From: Clavibacter sp. VKM Ac-2873
Lineage (GTDB): Bacteria; Actinomycetota; Actinomycetes; Actinomycetales; Microbacteriaceae
Length of the DNA stretch: 64,000 nucleotides
Assembly (NCBI RefSeq): GCF_015351075.1
Contig: NZ_JADKRS010000004.1
Span: forward strand, 124,001 to 188,000
Direction: 5' to 3'
The notes under the pieces are model-generated. The model had not been told where the DNA came from, searched no databases, and saw only the letters and a list, made by a program, of their open reading frames with translations. The stretch's first letter is position 1. Each line of letters starts with the position of its first letter. This document shows positions 10,596-18,829 of the stretch, piece after piece. A program made the position numbers and the translations under genes.

Positions 10596-11936
10596 TCAGG
10601 AGGCGAAGAGCGTCTCCCCGACGTAGCCGTCGCGCGAGGCGCCGGGCGGCACCGCCCAGATCCCGCTGCCCACGTGACGCAGGTACTCGTTCATCGCGTC
10701 GCGGGCGAGGCTCCGCTGGATGGGGATGAACTGCGTGCGCGGATCCCGCTGGAACGCGAGGAAGAACAGGCCCGCGTTCAGGCGGCCGAGATCGTCGTTG
10801 CCGTCGACGAAGTTGTAGCCGCGGCGGAGGAGCACCGCGCCGTCGTTCTGGTCCGGATGCGCGAGGCGCACGTGCGACGCCGGGTCGATGAGCGGGGCGC
10901 CGGCGCGGCCCGTGGCGTGGAAGTCGGGAGCGGTCGTCTCGATGCCGCCGCTCAAGGGCGCGCCGGATCCCTTCGTCCGGCCGACCACGCGCTCCTGCTC
11001 GCGGAGCGACGACCGGTCCCAGGTCTCGATGGTCATGCGGATGCGCCGCGCCACCAGGTACGACCCGCCCTGCATCCACGCCTCGGTCGGCGCGGATCCC
11101 GCGTCGGCCCAGACGTGGTCCTCGACCTCGCGGGTGTCCTCCGACTTGACGTTCGCGGTGCCGTCCTTGAAGCCGAACAGGTTCCGCGGCGTGACCTGCG
11201 CGCGGCTCGTCGACGACGTGCGGCCGAAGCCGACCTGCGACCAGCGGATGGACGCGCGGCCGAACGCGATGCGCGAGAGGTTGCGGATCGCGTGCACGGC
11301 CACCTGCGGATCGTCGCTGCACGCCTGGATGCAGAGGTCGCCGCCCGTGGCCTGCGCCACGAGGGCCTCGCCGGGGAAGCGCGGCAGGTCGACGAGCGCG
11401 GCGGGGCGGCGGTCGGCGATGCCGAAGCGGTCGACGCCGTCGGCCGTCGTGAACAGCGTCGGGCCGAGGCCGAACGTGATGGTGAGGCCGGCCGGCGGCA
11501 GGTCGAGCGCCTCGCCCGTGTCGTCGGGCGGGGAGTCGTACGGGCCGTCGACGGCGCCGAGCGCGCCCGCGGATCCACCCGCCGTCATGCGGGCGGCCGC
11601 GGCGCTCCAGTCCTGGAGGAGCGAGATGAGGCCCGCGCGGTCGATGTCGGCGACGTCGAACGCGGCGAAGTGCAGGCGGTCCTGGGCGGGGGTCGTGATG
11701 CCCGCCTGGTGCGCCCCGTGGAACGCGTAGGTCGCGCCGCCCGCGGCCCGGCGCGCGCCCGCGAACGCGCGGTCGGCCATGACGCCGCCCGCGGAGCCGA
11801 CCAGGCCGCCGCCGAGCGCGCCCGCGCCGAGGAGGCCGAGGATCCCGCGGCGGGAGATGCCGGCGGGCCCCGCGGGCGCCGCAGGGGCAGACGGGGCCGC
11901 GGCGTCCGCGGTCGGCGTGGTGTCGTGGTCCGTCAT
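10596..11936 (-). CDS. efeB: Deferrochelatase/peroxidase EfeB (DyP type)
   Basis: 446 aa. The N-terminus carries a Tat signal (SRRGILGLLGAGALGGG), so the haem protein is exported folded. DyP-family motifs are present: FKDGTANVKSED with the catalytic GxxDG aspartate, the proximal haem His in SHVRLAHP, and LLRRGYNF. It works outside the membrane with EfeO and EfeU, oxidising Fe(II) or acting on haem during ferrous iron uptake. The ATG at 11936 overlaps the efeO stop codon. It is the last gene of the efeUOB operon. Confidence 0.95.
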   Translation of the reverse strand: MTDHDTTPTADAAAPSAPAAPAGPAGISRRGILGLLGAGALGGGLVGSAGGVMADRAFAGARRAAGGATYAFHGAHQAGITTPAQDRLHFAAFDVADIDRAGLISLLQDWSAAAARMTAGGSAGALGAVDGPYDSPPDDTGEALDLPPAGLTITFGLGPTLFTTADGVDRFGIADRRPAALVDLPRFPGEALVAQATGGDLCIQACSDDPQVAVHAIRNLSRIAFGRASIRWSQVGFGRTSSTSRAQVTPRNLFGFKDGTANVKSEDTREVEDHVWADAGSAPTEAWMQGGSYLVARRIRMTIETWDRSSLREQERVVGRTKGSGAPLSGGIETTAPDFHATGRAGAPLIDPASHVRLAHPDQNDGAVLLRRGYNFVDGNDDLGRLNAGLFFLAFQRDPRTQFIPIQRSLARDAMNEYLRHVGSGIWAVPPGASRDGYVGETLFAS

Positions 11937-13153
11937 CAGCCGACGAGCGCGCCGGTGAGCTTCGACAGCGGCTCGGCGAGCGCGTTGACGCCGTCCGCGA
12001 GGCCCTTGACCTGGTCCGTGGTGAGGCGGTCGTAGGTCGTGAAGCCCTCCTCGAGCGATCCGTACGCCGCGAGCGACTTCTCGAGCGACGCGAACTGCGC
12101 GTCGAGCGTGGACACGAGCTGCGGGTCCTTGGCCGCGACGATGTCGCGGACGCCCTCGTACGCGACGCGGGCGCCCTCGAGGTTCGCCTGGAAGTCCCAG
12201 AGGTCGGTGTGCGACCAGATCTCCTCCTCGCCGGTGATCTTGCCGGAGGCGACCTCGTCCATCAGCCCGACGGCGCCGTTGGAGACGGTGGAGATGTCGA
12301 CCGCGAAGCCGTCCGCGTGGACCGCGTCGTAGAGCTTCTGGGTGTCCGCCGTCAGCTCCTGGGCGAAGTGCGCGCGATCCCCGGCGTCGAGCGGCGTGTA
12401 GACGTCGCCGCCGTTCGCGTCGGGCGAGGGCCGCCAGAGGTCCTTCTCGATCCGGTGCCACCCGGTCCACTCGGTGCCGGGCTCGACGTCGGCCTCGCGG
12501 AAGTCGATCTCGGGGTCGAGGTCGCCGAACGACTCCGCGACGGGCTCGACGCGCTCGTAGTACGCGCGTGCCGTGGGATAGAGAGAACGCGCCTTGTCGT
12601 CGTCGCCCGCGAGGTACGCGTCCGCGAACTCCTGCGTGGCCGGCAGGAGGCGTCCGACCTGGTCCTTGACGTACGCGAGGTACGCGGCCGCCGCGTCCTG
12701 GCCCTGCTGCTCGGCGTCGCCCGCGAGCGCCACCTGGTCGCCCGTGACGGTGAAGGGCGCGCGGCCGACGCCGTCGCCCACCATGCCCGGCTTGCAGACG
12801 GTGAAGTAGCTGCCGGGCTGGGCGGTGAGCACGAGGTCGCGCTCGATGCCGGGGCTCACGTTCTCGACCTCGCCCACGATGCGGAGGCCGTCGTCCGCGA
12901 GCAGGTAGAACTCGGTCACCTGGTCGGTGGAGTTCGTGACGTGGAACGACACCGTGCCGCTGGGGGCGGTCGCGGCCGACACCGTGCACGCGTCGGCGGA
13001 GCTGTCGACCGTGAGCTGCGTGACGCCGGAGTCGGCGGCCGCGGCGCCGGCACCGGCGCCGGCGGATCCGGTCGGGGTGTTCGCGACGCAGCCCGAGAGG
13101 GCGAGGGCGGCGCCGGCGAGCAGGGCGGCGGCGGGGAGGGTGGAGCGCTTCAT
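11936..13153 (-). CDS. efeO: Iron uptake lipoprotein EfeO (cupredoxin plus M75)
   Basis: 405 aa. The signal peptide ends in lipobox ALSGC (Cys 22). A cupredoxin-like N-terminal domain (about residues 45-120, with YFTVCKPGM) precedes the M75 helical domain, which contains the metal-binding HxxE motif (GWHRIEKDLW). EfeO binds iron outside the membrane and passes it to EfeU. The stop overlaps the efeB start by 1 bp, so expression is coupled. It lies 79 bp downstream of efeU. Confidence 0.95.
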   Translation of the reverse strand: MKRSTLPAAALLAGAALALSGCVANTPTGSAGAGAGAAAADSGVTQLTVDSSADACTVSAATAPSGTVSFHVTNSTDQVTEFYLLADDGLRIVGEVENVSPGIERDLVLTAQPGSYFTVCKPGMVGDGVGRAPFTVTGDQVALAGDAEQQGQDAAAAYLAYVKDQVGRLLPATQEFADAYLAGDDDKARSLYPTARAYYERVEPVAESFGDLDPEIDFREADVEPGTEWTGWHRIEKDLWRPSPDANGGDVYTPLDAGDRAHFAQELTADTQKLYDAVHADGFAVDISTVSNGAVGLMDEVASGKITGEEEIWSHTDLWDFQANLEGARVAYEGVRDIVAAKDPQLVSTLDAQFASLEKSLAAYGSLEEGFTTYDRLTTDQVKGLADGVNALAEPLSKLTGALVG

Positions 13154-13232
13154 GGGTCCTCGGGGGGAGCGGGCCGGCGGTGCCGGGCGGTGGATGGAGC
13201 GGGGGAGGCGGAAGGGGCGGCGGTGCGCCGGG

Positions 13233-14144
13233 TCAGCGGGCGGCGGTCGCGTCGGCGACGCGGGCCGGGTCGCCGACCGCGGGGGCGGCCGGGGCGGCCG
13301 GGGCGGCCGGGGCGGCGGAGACCGCCGACGGACGCGCCCCCCGACCGCGGCGCGCGAGCGTCAGGTAGGTCGCGAGCGTCGGCACCACGTAGAGCGTCCA
13401 CGTGATCGCCTCGAGCCACGTGGTGGCGGGGGAGAAGTTGACCGTTCCCTTCAGGAGCGTGCCGTACCAGGATCCGGGCGGGACGGCGCCGGAGACGTCG
13501 AACGCGAGAGCGCCGATGCCGGGCAGGATCCCCGCCTCCTGCAGGTCGTGCACGCCGTACGCGAGCACGCCGCCGGCCACGACGATCAGGAGCGCGCCGG
13601 TCCAGGTGAAGAAGCGCGCGAGGTCGATGCGCAGCACGCCGCGGTAGACGAGCCAGCCGAGGGCGACCGCGGTGACGAGCCCGAGGCCCGCGCCGACGAG
13701 CGGCATGGTCGTGGCGCCCGTGGCCTGCACGGCCGACCAGAGGAACAGGGCCGTCTCGATCCCCTCGCGGCCGACGGCGAGGAACGCGACGGCGACGAGT
13801 CCCCACGCGGCGCCCGCGATGGCCCGGTCGACGGCGCCCTGCAGCTCGGAGCGCATGTCCTTCGCGGTGCGGAGCATCCAGAACACCATCCAGGTCACGA
13901 GGCCGGTGGCGACGATGGAGAGGGATCCGCCGATGGCCTCCTGCGCCTCGAACGTGAGGCCGTAGGCGCCGTAGGTGAGGATCGCGCCGACGGACAGGGC
14001 GAGGAGGACCGCGAGCCCCACGCCGAGCCAGAGCCGGCCGAGGACGTCCCGGCGGCCGATCTTGACGACGTAGGCGATGAGGATGGTGACGACCAGGGCG
14101 GCCTCGAGGCCCTCGCGCAGGCCGATCAGGTAGTTCGCGAACAC
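13233..14144 (-). CDS. efeU: Ferrous iron permease EfeU (FTR1 family)
   Basis: 303 aa from GTG with GGAGAGG upstream. About seven membrane helices. Both REGxE iron-binding motifs of the oxidase-dependent iron transporter family are present: LREGLEAALV near the N-terminus and GREGIETALF in the fourth helix region. The C-terminal tail is Ala/Pro-rich (three AAP-like units encoded by four 9-bp GGGGCGGCC repeats at 13282-13317) and probably disordered. It is the first gene of efeUOB, preceded by an iron box at 14205. Confidence 0.95.
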   Translation of the reverse strand: MFANYLIGLREGLEAALVVTILIAYVVKIGRRDVLGRLWLGVGLAVLLALSVGAILTYGAYGLTFEAQEAIGGSLSIVATGLVTWMVFWMLRTAKDMRSELQGAVDRAIAGAAWGLVAVAFLAVGREGIETALFLWSAVQATGATTMPLVGAGLGLVTAVALGWLVYRGVLRIDLARFFTWTGALLIVVAGGVLAYGVHDLQEAGILPGIGALAFDVSGAVPPGSWYGTLLKGTVNFSPATTWLEAITWTLYVVPTLATYLTLARRGRGARPSAVSAAPAAPAAPAAPAVGDPARVADATAAR

Positions 14145-14204
14145 GGGTGCGCCTCTCCGGGCGGCGGGCGCGGGGGACGCGCCCTATTGCTGGCTGTGGG
14201 GAAA

Positions 14205-14227
14205 TTAAGGTGAGGCTTGCCTTACCT
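14205..14227 (-). promoter_or_regulatory. DtxR/IdeR-like iron box upstream of efeU
   Basis: TTAAGGTGAGGCTTGCCTTACCT is a near-palindrome (AGGTGAGGC against the complement of GCCTTACCT) close to the IdeR/DtxR consensus TTAGGTTAGGCTAACCTAA. It lies 61 bp upstream of the efeU start, and a TAGGGC on the same strand at 14181-14186 could be the -10, so the box would cover the -35 region. Iron-bound repressor would switch off efeUOB. Confidence 0.65.
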
Positions 14228-14309
14228 CGTGCAGGGTAACGCCGGGGGCGGGGGCGCGTCCAGTCGGCCGTCCCGGTGCGCGCCCAGGGAGCGGCGCGCG
14301 GCCCGCGGC

Positions 14310-14315
14310 TAGGAT
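14310..14315 (+). promoter_or_regulatory. -10-like TAGGAT with 6-nt spacing to mshB
   Basis: TAGGAT ends exactly 6 nt before the ATG at 14322, with no ribosome binding site. A start of transcription at the A of ATG would give a leaderless mRNA. Confidence 0.55.
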
Positions 14316-14321
14316 CTCCGG

Positions 14322-15680
14322 ATGACCTCCGGCACGTCCCGACGCCCCGATCGGGCCGCCCGCATCGACCGCCCCGCGCGCGAGCACGTCGTCGTCGTGC
14401 ACGCCCACCCCGACGACGAGAGCATCGTCACGGGCGGCACCATCGCGAAGCTCGTGCGCGACGGCGTGCCCGTCACCGTGGTCACCTGCACGCGCGGGGA
14501 GCGCGGCGACGTGATCCCCGACGACCTCCGCCACCTCGAGGGCGACCTGCGCGCGCTCGCGGACCACCGCGAGACCGAGCTGGCCGACGCCATGGCGGCC
14601 CTCGGGGTCACCGACCACCGCTTCCTCGGGGATCCCGACGCGCGCTGGCGCGGCCTCGCGCCCCGCCGCTACGTCGACTCCGGCATGGAGTGGGGGGAGG
14701 ACGGCGTGCCCGTGGCGCTGCGTCCGCTCGATCCCGACTCGCTGTGCGCGGGCGACGAGGCCGACGAGGCGCGCGACGTGCTCGCGGTCATCGCCGACGT
14801 CGACGCCACGAGCCTCATCACCTACGACGACCACGGCGGCTACGGCCACCCGGACCACGTGCGCACGCACGTCATCGCGACCTGGGCGGCCGAGGAGGCG
14901 GGGATCCCCGCGTACCTCATCACCACGACCGAGTCCTCGGCCCGCGAGGCCCACGAGCGCGTCGCGGCGCGCGGCCGGTTCCCCGCGCCGGATCCGCGGC
15001 CGGCGGGCATGCTCGTGCTGCCGGACGACGCCGTCGACGTCACGGTCGACGTCGCGGAGGCGCTCGACGCCAAGACCCGCGCCATCGCCTCGCACCGCAC
15101 GCAGGTCGTGGTCGACGGCGACCAGTTCGCGCTCTCCCACGGGATCGGCGAGCCCATCGCGGCCGTCGAGCTGTTCCGGATCCACCGGCCGGCCGGCGCC
15201 GCGGCGGACGACGGGGCGCCGCGGCCCCCGCGCGGACTGCAGCGCGCGGGCACGGCGGTGGCGTCGCTCGCGCTCGGCCTGCTGGTGGGCGCGGTGAGCA
15301 CGGCCGCGCATCGGGCGACGCTCCCGGTCGCCGGGATCGCGCTGCCGGTCGGCCTCGTCCTCGCGCTCGCGACCCTCGCGTGCCTGCTGGTCGCGTACCG
15401 GCTGCTGCTCGTCGACCGCCTGCACGCGCTCTGCCTCGGGCTCGGCGTGGTCGCCGCCACCGTGGTGCTCCGCTCGCGCGGGCCGAGCGGATCCGTGCTG
15501 TTCCCCGACGACGCGATGAGCCAGATCTGGGCCGTCGCGCCCGCGATCCTCGTCGCGGCGGTGGTCGTGTGGCCGCGGTTCCCGGCGCGGGCGCCCGCCG
15601 CCGACGCGCGCCCGGATGCCGCCGGCGCCGCGGGATCCGACGCCCCGGCCCCGGCCGGCACGCCCTCGCGGCCCGCGTAG
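14322..15680 (+). CDS. mshB: MshB-type PIG-L deacetylase fused to a membrane domain
   Basis: 452 aa. Residues ~20-290 are a zinc-dependent LmbE/PIG-L deacetylase: HAHPDDES gives the first metal ligands, [13 protein letters not shown] is typical of MshB, and GYGHPDHV gives the third ligand. The likely reaction removes acetate from GlcNAc-inositol in mycothiol synthesis. After a Pro/Ala linker the last ~150 residues hold about four membrane helices. In mycobacteria mshB and a small membrane protein gene are separate neighbours, so this looks like a fusion of the two. Downstream fdxA and dapC keep the same order. Mycothiol conjugate amidase is the main alternative function. Confidence 0.85.
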   Translation: MTSGTSRRPDRAARIDRPAREHVVVVHAHPDDESIVTGGTIAKLVRDGVPVTVVTCTRGERGDVIPDDLRHLEGDLRALADHRETELADAMAALGVTDHRFLGDPDARWRGLAPRRYVDSGMEWGEDGVPVALRPLDPDSLCAGDEADEARDVLAVIADVDATSLITYDDHGGYGHPDHVRTHVIATWAAEEAGIPAYLITTTESSAREAHERVAARGRFPAPDPRPAGMLVLPDDAVDVTVDVAEALDAKTRAIASHRTQVVVDGDQFALSHGIGEPIAAVELFRIHRPAGAAADDGAPRPPRGLQRAGTAVASLALGLLVGAVSTAAHRATLPVAGIALPVGLVLALATLACLLVAYRLLLVDRLHALCLGLGVVAATVVLRSRGPSGSVLFPDDAMSQIWAVAPAILVAAVVVWPRFPARAPAADARPDAAGAAGSDAPAPAGTPSRPA

Positions 15681-15683
15681 ACT
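15678..15683 (+). promoter_or_regulatory. Possible -10 element (TAGACT) of fdxA
   Basis: TAGACT overlaps the mshB stop codon and lies 37 bp before the fdxA GTG, leaving room for the GGAAGGA ribosome binding site. Confidence 0.35.
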
Positions 15684-15720
15684 CGTCGGGCCACACCGCT
15701 CCCGGAAGGACCCGCCCGAA

Positions 15721-16041
15721 GTGACCTACGTCATCGCCCTGCCCTGTGTCGACGTCAAGGACCGCGCCTGCATCGACGAGTGCCCGGTGGACTGCATCTA
15801 CGAGGGCGAGCGGTCGCTCTACATCCACCCGGACGAGTGCGTGGACTGCGGCGCCTGCGAGCCGGTGTGCCCGGTCGAGGCGATCTACTACGAGGACGAC
15901 CTGCCGGAGAAGTGGTCGGACTACTACACGGCCAACGTCGAGTTCTTCGCGGAGATGGGATCCCCGGGCGGCGCGACCAAGGTCGGCGTCACCGCGGGCG
16001 ACCACCCCGTCATCGCCGCCCTCCCGCTGCAGAACGGCTGA
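15721..16041 (+). CDS. fdxA: Seven-iron ferredoxin FdxA
   Basis: 106 aa from GTG with GGAAGGA upstream. Cysteines occur in the pattern of a [3Fe-4S]/[4Fe-4S] ferredoxin: C9 and [12 protein letters not shown] in the first cluster region and [12 protein letters not shown] in the second. The C-terminal extension ([13 protein letters not shown]) is typical of actinobacterial FdxA/FdxC. It carries electrons for oxidoreductases in the cytoplasm. dapC begins 5 bp after the stop. Confidence 0.95.
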   Translation: MTYVIALPCVDVKDRACIDECPVDCIYEGERSLYIHPDECVDCGACEPVCPVEAIYYEDDLPEKWSDYYTANVEFFAEMGSPGGATKVGVTAGDHPVIAALPLQNG

Positions 16042-16046
16042 AGCGC

Positions 16047-17171
16047 GTGGCCTTGGGCGAGCTCCCCGACTACCCCTGGGACCTGATGGCCCCGTACGCC
16101 GAGCGGGCCGGGCGGCACCCGGACGGCATCGTCGACCTGAGCATCGGGTCGCCCGTGGATCCGACCCCGACGCTCATCCGCGACGCGCTCGCCTGGGCGA
16201 CCGACGCGCACGCGTACCCGACCACGGTGGGCACACCCGAGCTCCGGCAGGCGATGGTCGACTGGCACGCACGCCGCCGGAACGCGACCCTCGGCACGGA
16301 CCAGGTGCTGCCGACCATCGGGTCGAAGGAGATGGTGGCCTGGCTGCCCTTCATGCTGGGCCTCGGCGCGGGCGACGCCGTCGTGCACCCGCGCGTCGCG
16401 TACCCGACCTACGCGATCGGCGCGGCCCTCGCGGGCGCGGACGCCGTGCCCGCGGACGACCCGGCCGACTGGCCGGCCACCACGCGCCTCGTCTGGCTGA
16501 ACTCGCCCGGCAACCCGGACGGCCGCGTCCTCGGCGTCGACGAGCTGCGCGCGGCCGTCGCCCGGGCCCGCGAGCTCGGCGCCGTCATCGCGAGCGACGA
16601 GTGCTACGCCGAGCTCGGCTGGGACGGGGAGTGGGCCCAGGGGCCGGCGCCCTCGATCCTCGACGCGCGCGTCGTCGGCGACGACCACGCGGGCGTCCTC
16701 GCGCTCTACTCGCTGAGCAAGCAGTCGAACCTCGCCGGGTACCGGGCCGCGCTCGTCGCGGGCGACCGGGAGCTCATCGCCCGGCTGATCCGCGTGCGCA
16801 AGCACGCGGGCCTCCTCCCGCCCGCGCCGCTCCAGCACGCCATGACGGTGGCGCTCGGCGACGACGACCACGTGCGCGCCCAGCGCGAGCTGTACCGCGC
16901 CCGCCGCGCGGCGCTCCGACCGGCGCTCGAGGATGCCGGCTGGCGCATCGACTCGAGCGAGGCCGGCCTCTACCTCTGGGCGACCCGCGGGCGGGACGCC
17001 TGGGAGGGGATCGCCGAGCTCGCCGACCTCGGGATCCTCGCCGGGCCCGGGCCCTTCTACGGCGACGCGTCGCCCGAGCACGTGCGCCTCTCGCTCACGG
17101 CGACGGACGAGCGCATCGCCCAGGCGGCGGCGCGGCTCCGCGCGAGCGCGACCGCGGCATCCCCCGCGTAG
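16047..17171 (+). CDS. dapC: Succinyldiaminopimelate aminotransferase DapC
   Basis: 374 aa from GTG at 16047. Class I/II PLP-dependent aminotransferase: LSIGSPVDPTP near the N-terminus, WLNSPGNPDG, SDECYAELGW, and LYSLSKQSNLAGYR with the PLP lysine. The sequence and the position just after fdxA match the actinobacterial DapC that makes N-succinyl-LL-2,6-diaminopimelate precursor for lysine and peptidoglycan. Longer in-frame extensions into fdxA are possible but would overlap it by over 200 bp. Confidence 0.9.
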   Translation: MALGELPDYPWDLMAPYAERAGRHPDGIVDLSIGSPVDPTPTLIRDALAWATDAHAYPTTVGTPELRQAMVDWHARRRNATLGTDQVLPTIGSKEMVAWLPFMLGLGAGDAVVHPRVAYPTYAIGAALAGADAVPADDPADWPATTRLVWLNSPGNPDGRVLGVDELRAAVARARELGAVIASDECYAELGWDGEWAQGPAPSILDARVVGDDHAGVLALYSLSKQSNLAGYRAALVAGDRELIARLIRVRKHAGLLPPAPLQHAMTVALGDDDHVRAQRELYRARRAALRPALEDAGWRIDSSEAGLYLWATRGRDAWEGIAELADLGILAGPGPFYGDASPEHVRLSLTATDERIAQAAARLRASATAASPA

Positions 17172-17232
17172 CACGACCTCCAACGGATCCGGCCGGATGC
17201 TGGCGGAGGCGACAGTGTCCCGGTCGGCCCTT

Positions 17233-17238
17233 TAGGCT
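17233..17238 (+). promoter_or_regulatory. Possible promoter of citrate synthase gene
   Basis: TAGGCT at 17233 has GCGACA 18 bp upstream (17209-17214, four of six matches to TTGACA). It lies 94 bp before the GTG start, so this transcript has a leader and a good GAGGAGG ribosome binding site. Confidence 0.45.
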
Positions 17239-17331
17239 GTAGTCGGCTCGGAACCCGACGCCGCGACGACGCCACGAGCGTCCGGCGGCGCGCATCCCCC
17301 CGGGCCATCCACCCAGACTCGAGGAGGCGCC

Positions 17332-18672
17332 GTGACCGATGGCGGGCAGCAGGCGGACGACCGGCCGAAGGCGGACGAGCCCCAGCCGCAGGAGAAGCCC
17401 ACGGCGACGCTGACGTACCCCGGCGGCCGGGTGGAGTTCCCCATCCTCCCCGCGGTCGACGGCGCGTCCAGCATCGACATCTCGGCGCTCACGAAGAAGA
17501 CCGGGCTGACGACGCTCGACAACGGCTTCGTGAACACCGCGTCGACCCGCTCGGCCATCACGTACATCGACGGCGAGCAGGGGATCCTGCGCTACCGCGG
17601 CTACCCGATCGAGCAGCTCGCGCGCCAGTCGAGCTACCTCGAGGTGGCCTGGCTCCTCATCCGCGGCGAGCTGCCCACGAGCGACGAGCTCGCGGGGTTC
17701 GAGGACGACATCCGTCGCCACACGCTCCTCCACGAGGACTTCAAGGGGCTCTTCCGCGCGCTGCCCACCAACGCGCACCCCATGTCGGTGCTGTCGAGCG
17801 CGGTCTCCGCGCTCTCCACGTACTACGAGGACTCGCTGAGCGTCCACGACCCCGAGCAGGTCGAGATCTCCACGCTCCGCCTGCTGGCGAAGCTGCCGGT
17901 CATCGCGGCGTACGCGCACAAGAAGAGCCTCGGCCAGGCGTTCCTCTACCCGGACAACTCGCTGGGCTTCGTCGACAACTTCCTCCGCCTGAACTTCGGC
18001 AACAACGCGGAACGCTACGAGGTCGATCCCGTCGTCAGCCGCGCGCTCGAGCGCCTGCTGATCCTGCACGAGGACCACGAGCAGAACGCGTCGACGTCGA
18101 CCGTGCGGCTCGTCGGATCCACCGAGGCGAACATGTTCTCCTCCGTCTCCGCCGGCATCGGCGCGCTCTTCGGGCCGCTGCACGGCGGCGCGAACGAGGC
18201 CGTGCTCGCGATGCTCGGCCGCATCCGCGACTCCGGCGAGGGCGTCGACCGCTACGTGGAGCGCGTGAAGAACAAGGAGGACGGCGTCCGCCTCATGGGC
18301 TTCGGGCACCGCGTCTACAAGAACTTCGACCCGCGCGCCCGCCTCGTGAAGGAGAGCGCCGACGAGGTGCTCGCGGCCCTCGGGATCCAGGATCCGCTGC
18401 TCGACATCGCCAAGGAGCTCGAGGCCGTGGCGCTCGCCGACGACTACTTCATCGAGCGGAAGCTCTACCCGAACGTGGACTTCTACACGGGCGTCATCTA
18501 CAAGGCGATGGGCTTCCCCACGCGCATGTTCACGGCGCTGTTCACCATCGGGCGCCTGCCCGGCTGGATCGCGCACTGGCGCGAGATGAACGAGGACCGG
18601 GCCACGAAGATCGGCCGTCCGCAGCAGCTCTACATCGGCCAGCGCGCGCGCGACCTGCCGCCGCGCGACTAG
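17332..18672 (+). CDS. gltA: Citrate synthase
   Basis: 446 aa from GTG at 17332 with GAGGAGG close upstream. Type II citrate synthase of the TCA cycle, condensing oxaloacetate with acetyl-CoA. Motifs include LRYRGYPIEQLA, SSVSAGIGALFGPLHGGANEAV with the first active-site His, MGFGHRVYKNFDPRA with the second, and the C-terminal GWIAHWREM. The first ~40 residues are a charged Gln/Pro-rich extension not needed for the core fold. Monocistronic as judged by flanking gaps. Confidence 0.97.
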   Translation: MTDGGQQADDRPKADEPQPQEKPTATLTYPGGRVEFPILPAVDGASSIDISALTKKTGLTTLDNGFVNTASTRSAITYIDGEQGILRYRGYPIEQLARQSSYLEVAWLLIRGELPTSDELAGFEDDIRRHTLLHEDFKGLFRALPTNAHPMSVLSSAVSALSTYYEDSLSVHDPEQVEISTLRLLAKLPVIAAYAHKKSLGQAFLYPDNSLGFVDNFLRLNFGNNAERYEVDPVVSRALERLLILHEDHEQNASTSTVRLVGSTEANMFSSVSAGIGALFGPLHGGANEAVLAMLGRIRDSGEGVDRYVERVKNKEDGVRLMGFGHRVYKNFDPRARLVKESADEVLAALGIQDPLLDIAKELEAVALADDYFIERKLYPNVDFYTGVIYKAMGFPTRMFTALFTIGRLPGWIAHWREMNEDRATKIGRPQQLYIGQRARDLPPRD

Positions 18673-18751
18673 CCCGCCGAGCACCACCCTCGCTCCCGAA
18701 GAGGGGGCGTCCGGAGGCCGCCGACCCGTGTACCCGCGCGGATCGGCGACC

Positions 18752-18757
18752 TAGACT
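18752..18757 (+). promoter_or_regulatory. Possible -10 element (TAGACT) of the kinase-giant protein locus
   Basis: TAGACT lies in the 157-bp gap after citrate synthase, 72 bp before the ATG at 18830. An in-frame GTG lies 3 nt after the hexamer at 18761, too close to act as a leaderless start. It is the only promoter-like sequence I see for the locus that runs to 31574 or 35084. Confidence 0.4.
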
Positions 18758-18829
18758 CGTGTGACAGCGAGAGATCCATCCGCCGCCCGCAACAGCCCCT
18801 GCCGTCGGTCCCGACCCGAAGAGGGGGCC

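Noticed and set aside
18761-18829. GTG 18761 as the kinase start
   Set aside because: It lies only 3 nt after the -10-like TAGACT, so it would be upstream of the expected RNA start; ATG 18830 has a good GAGGGGG ribosome binding site.
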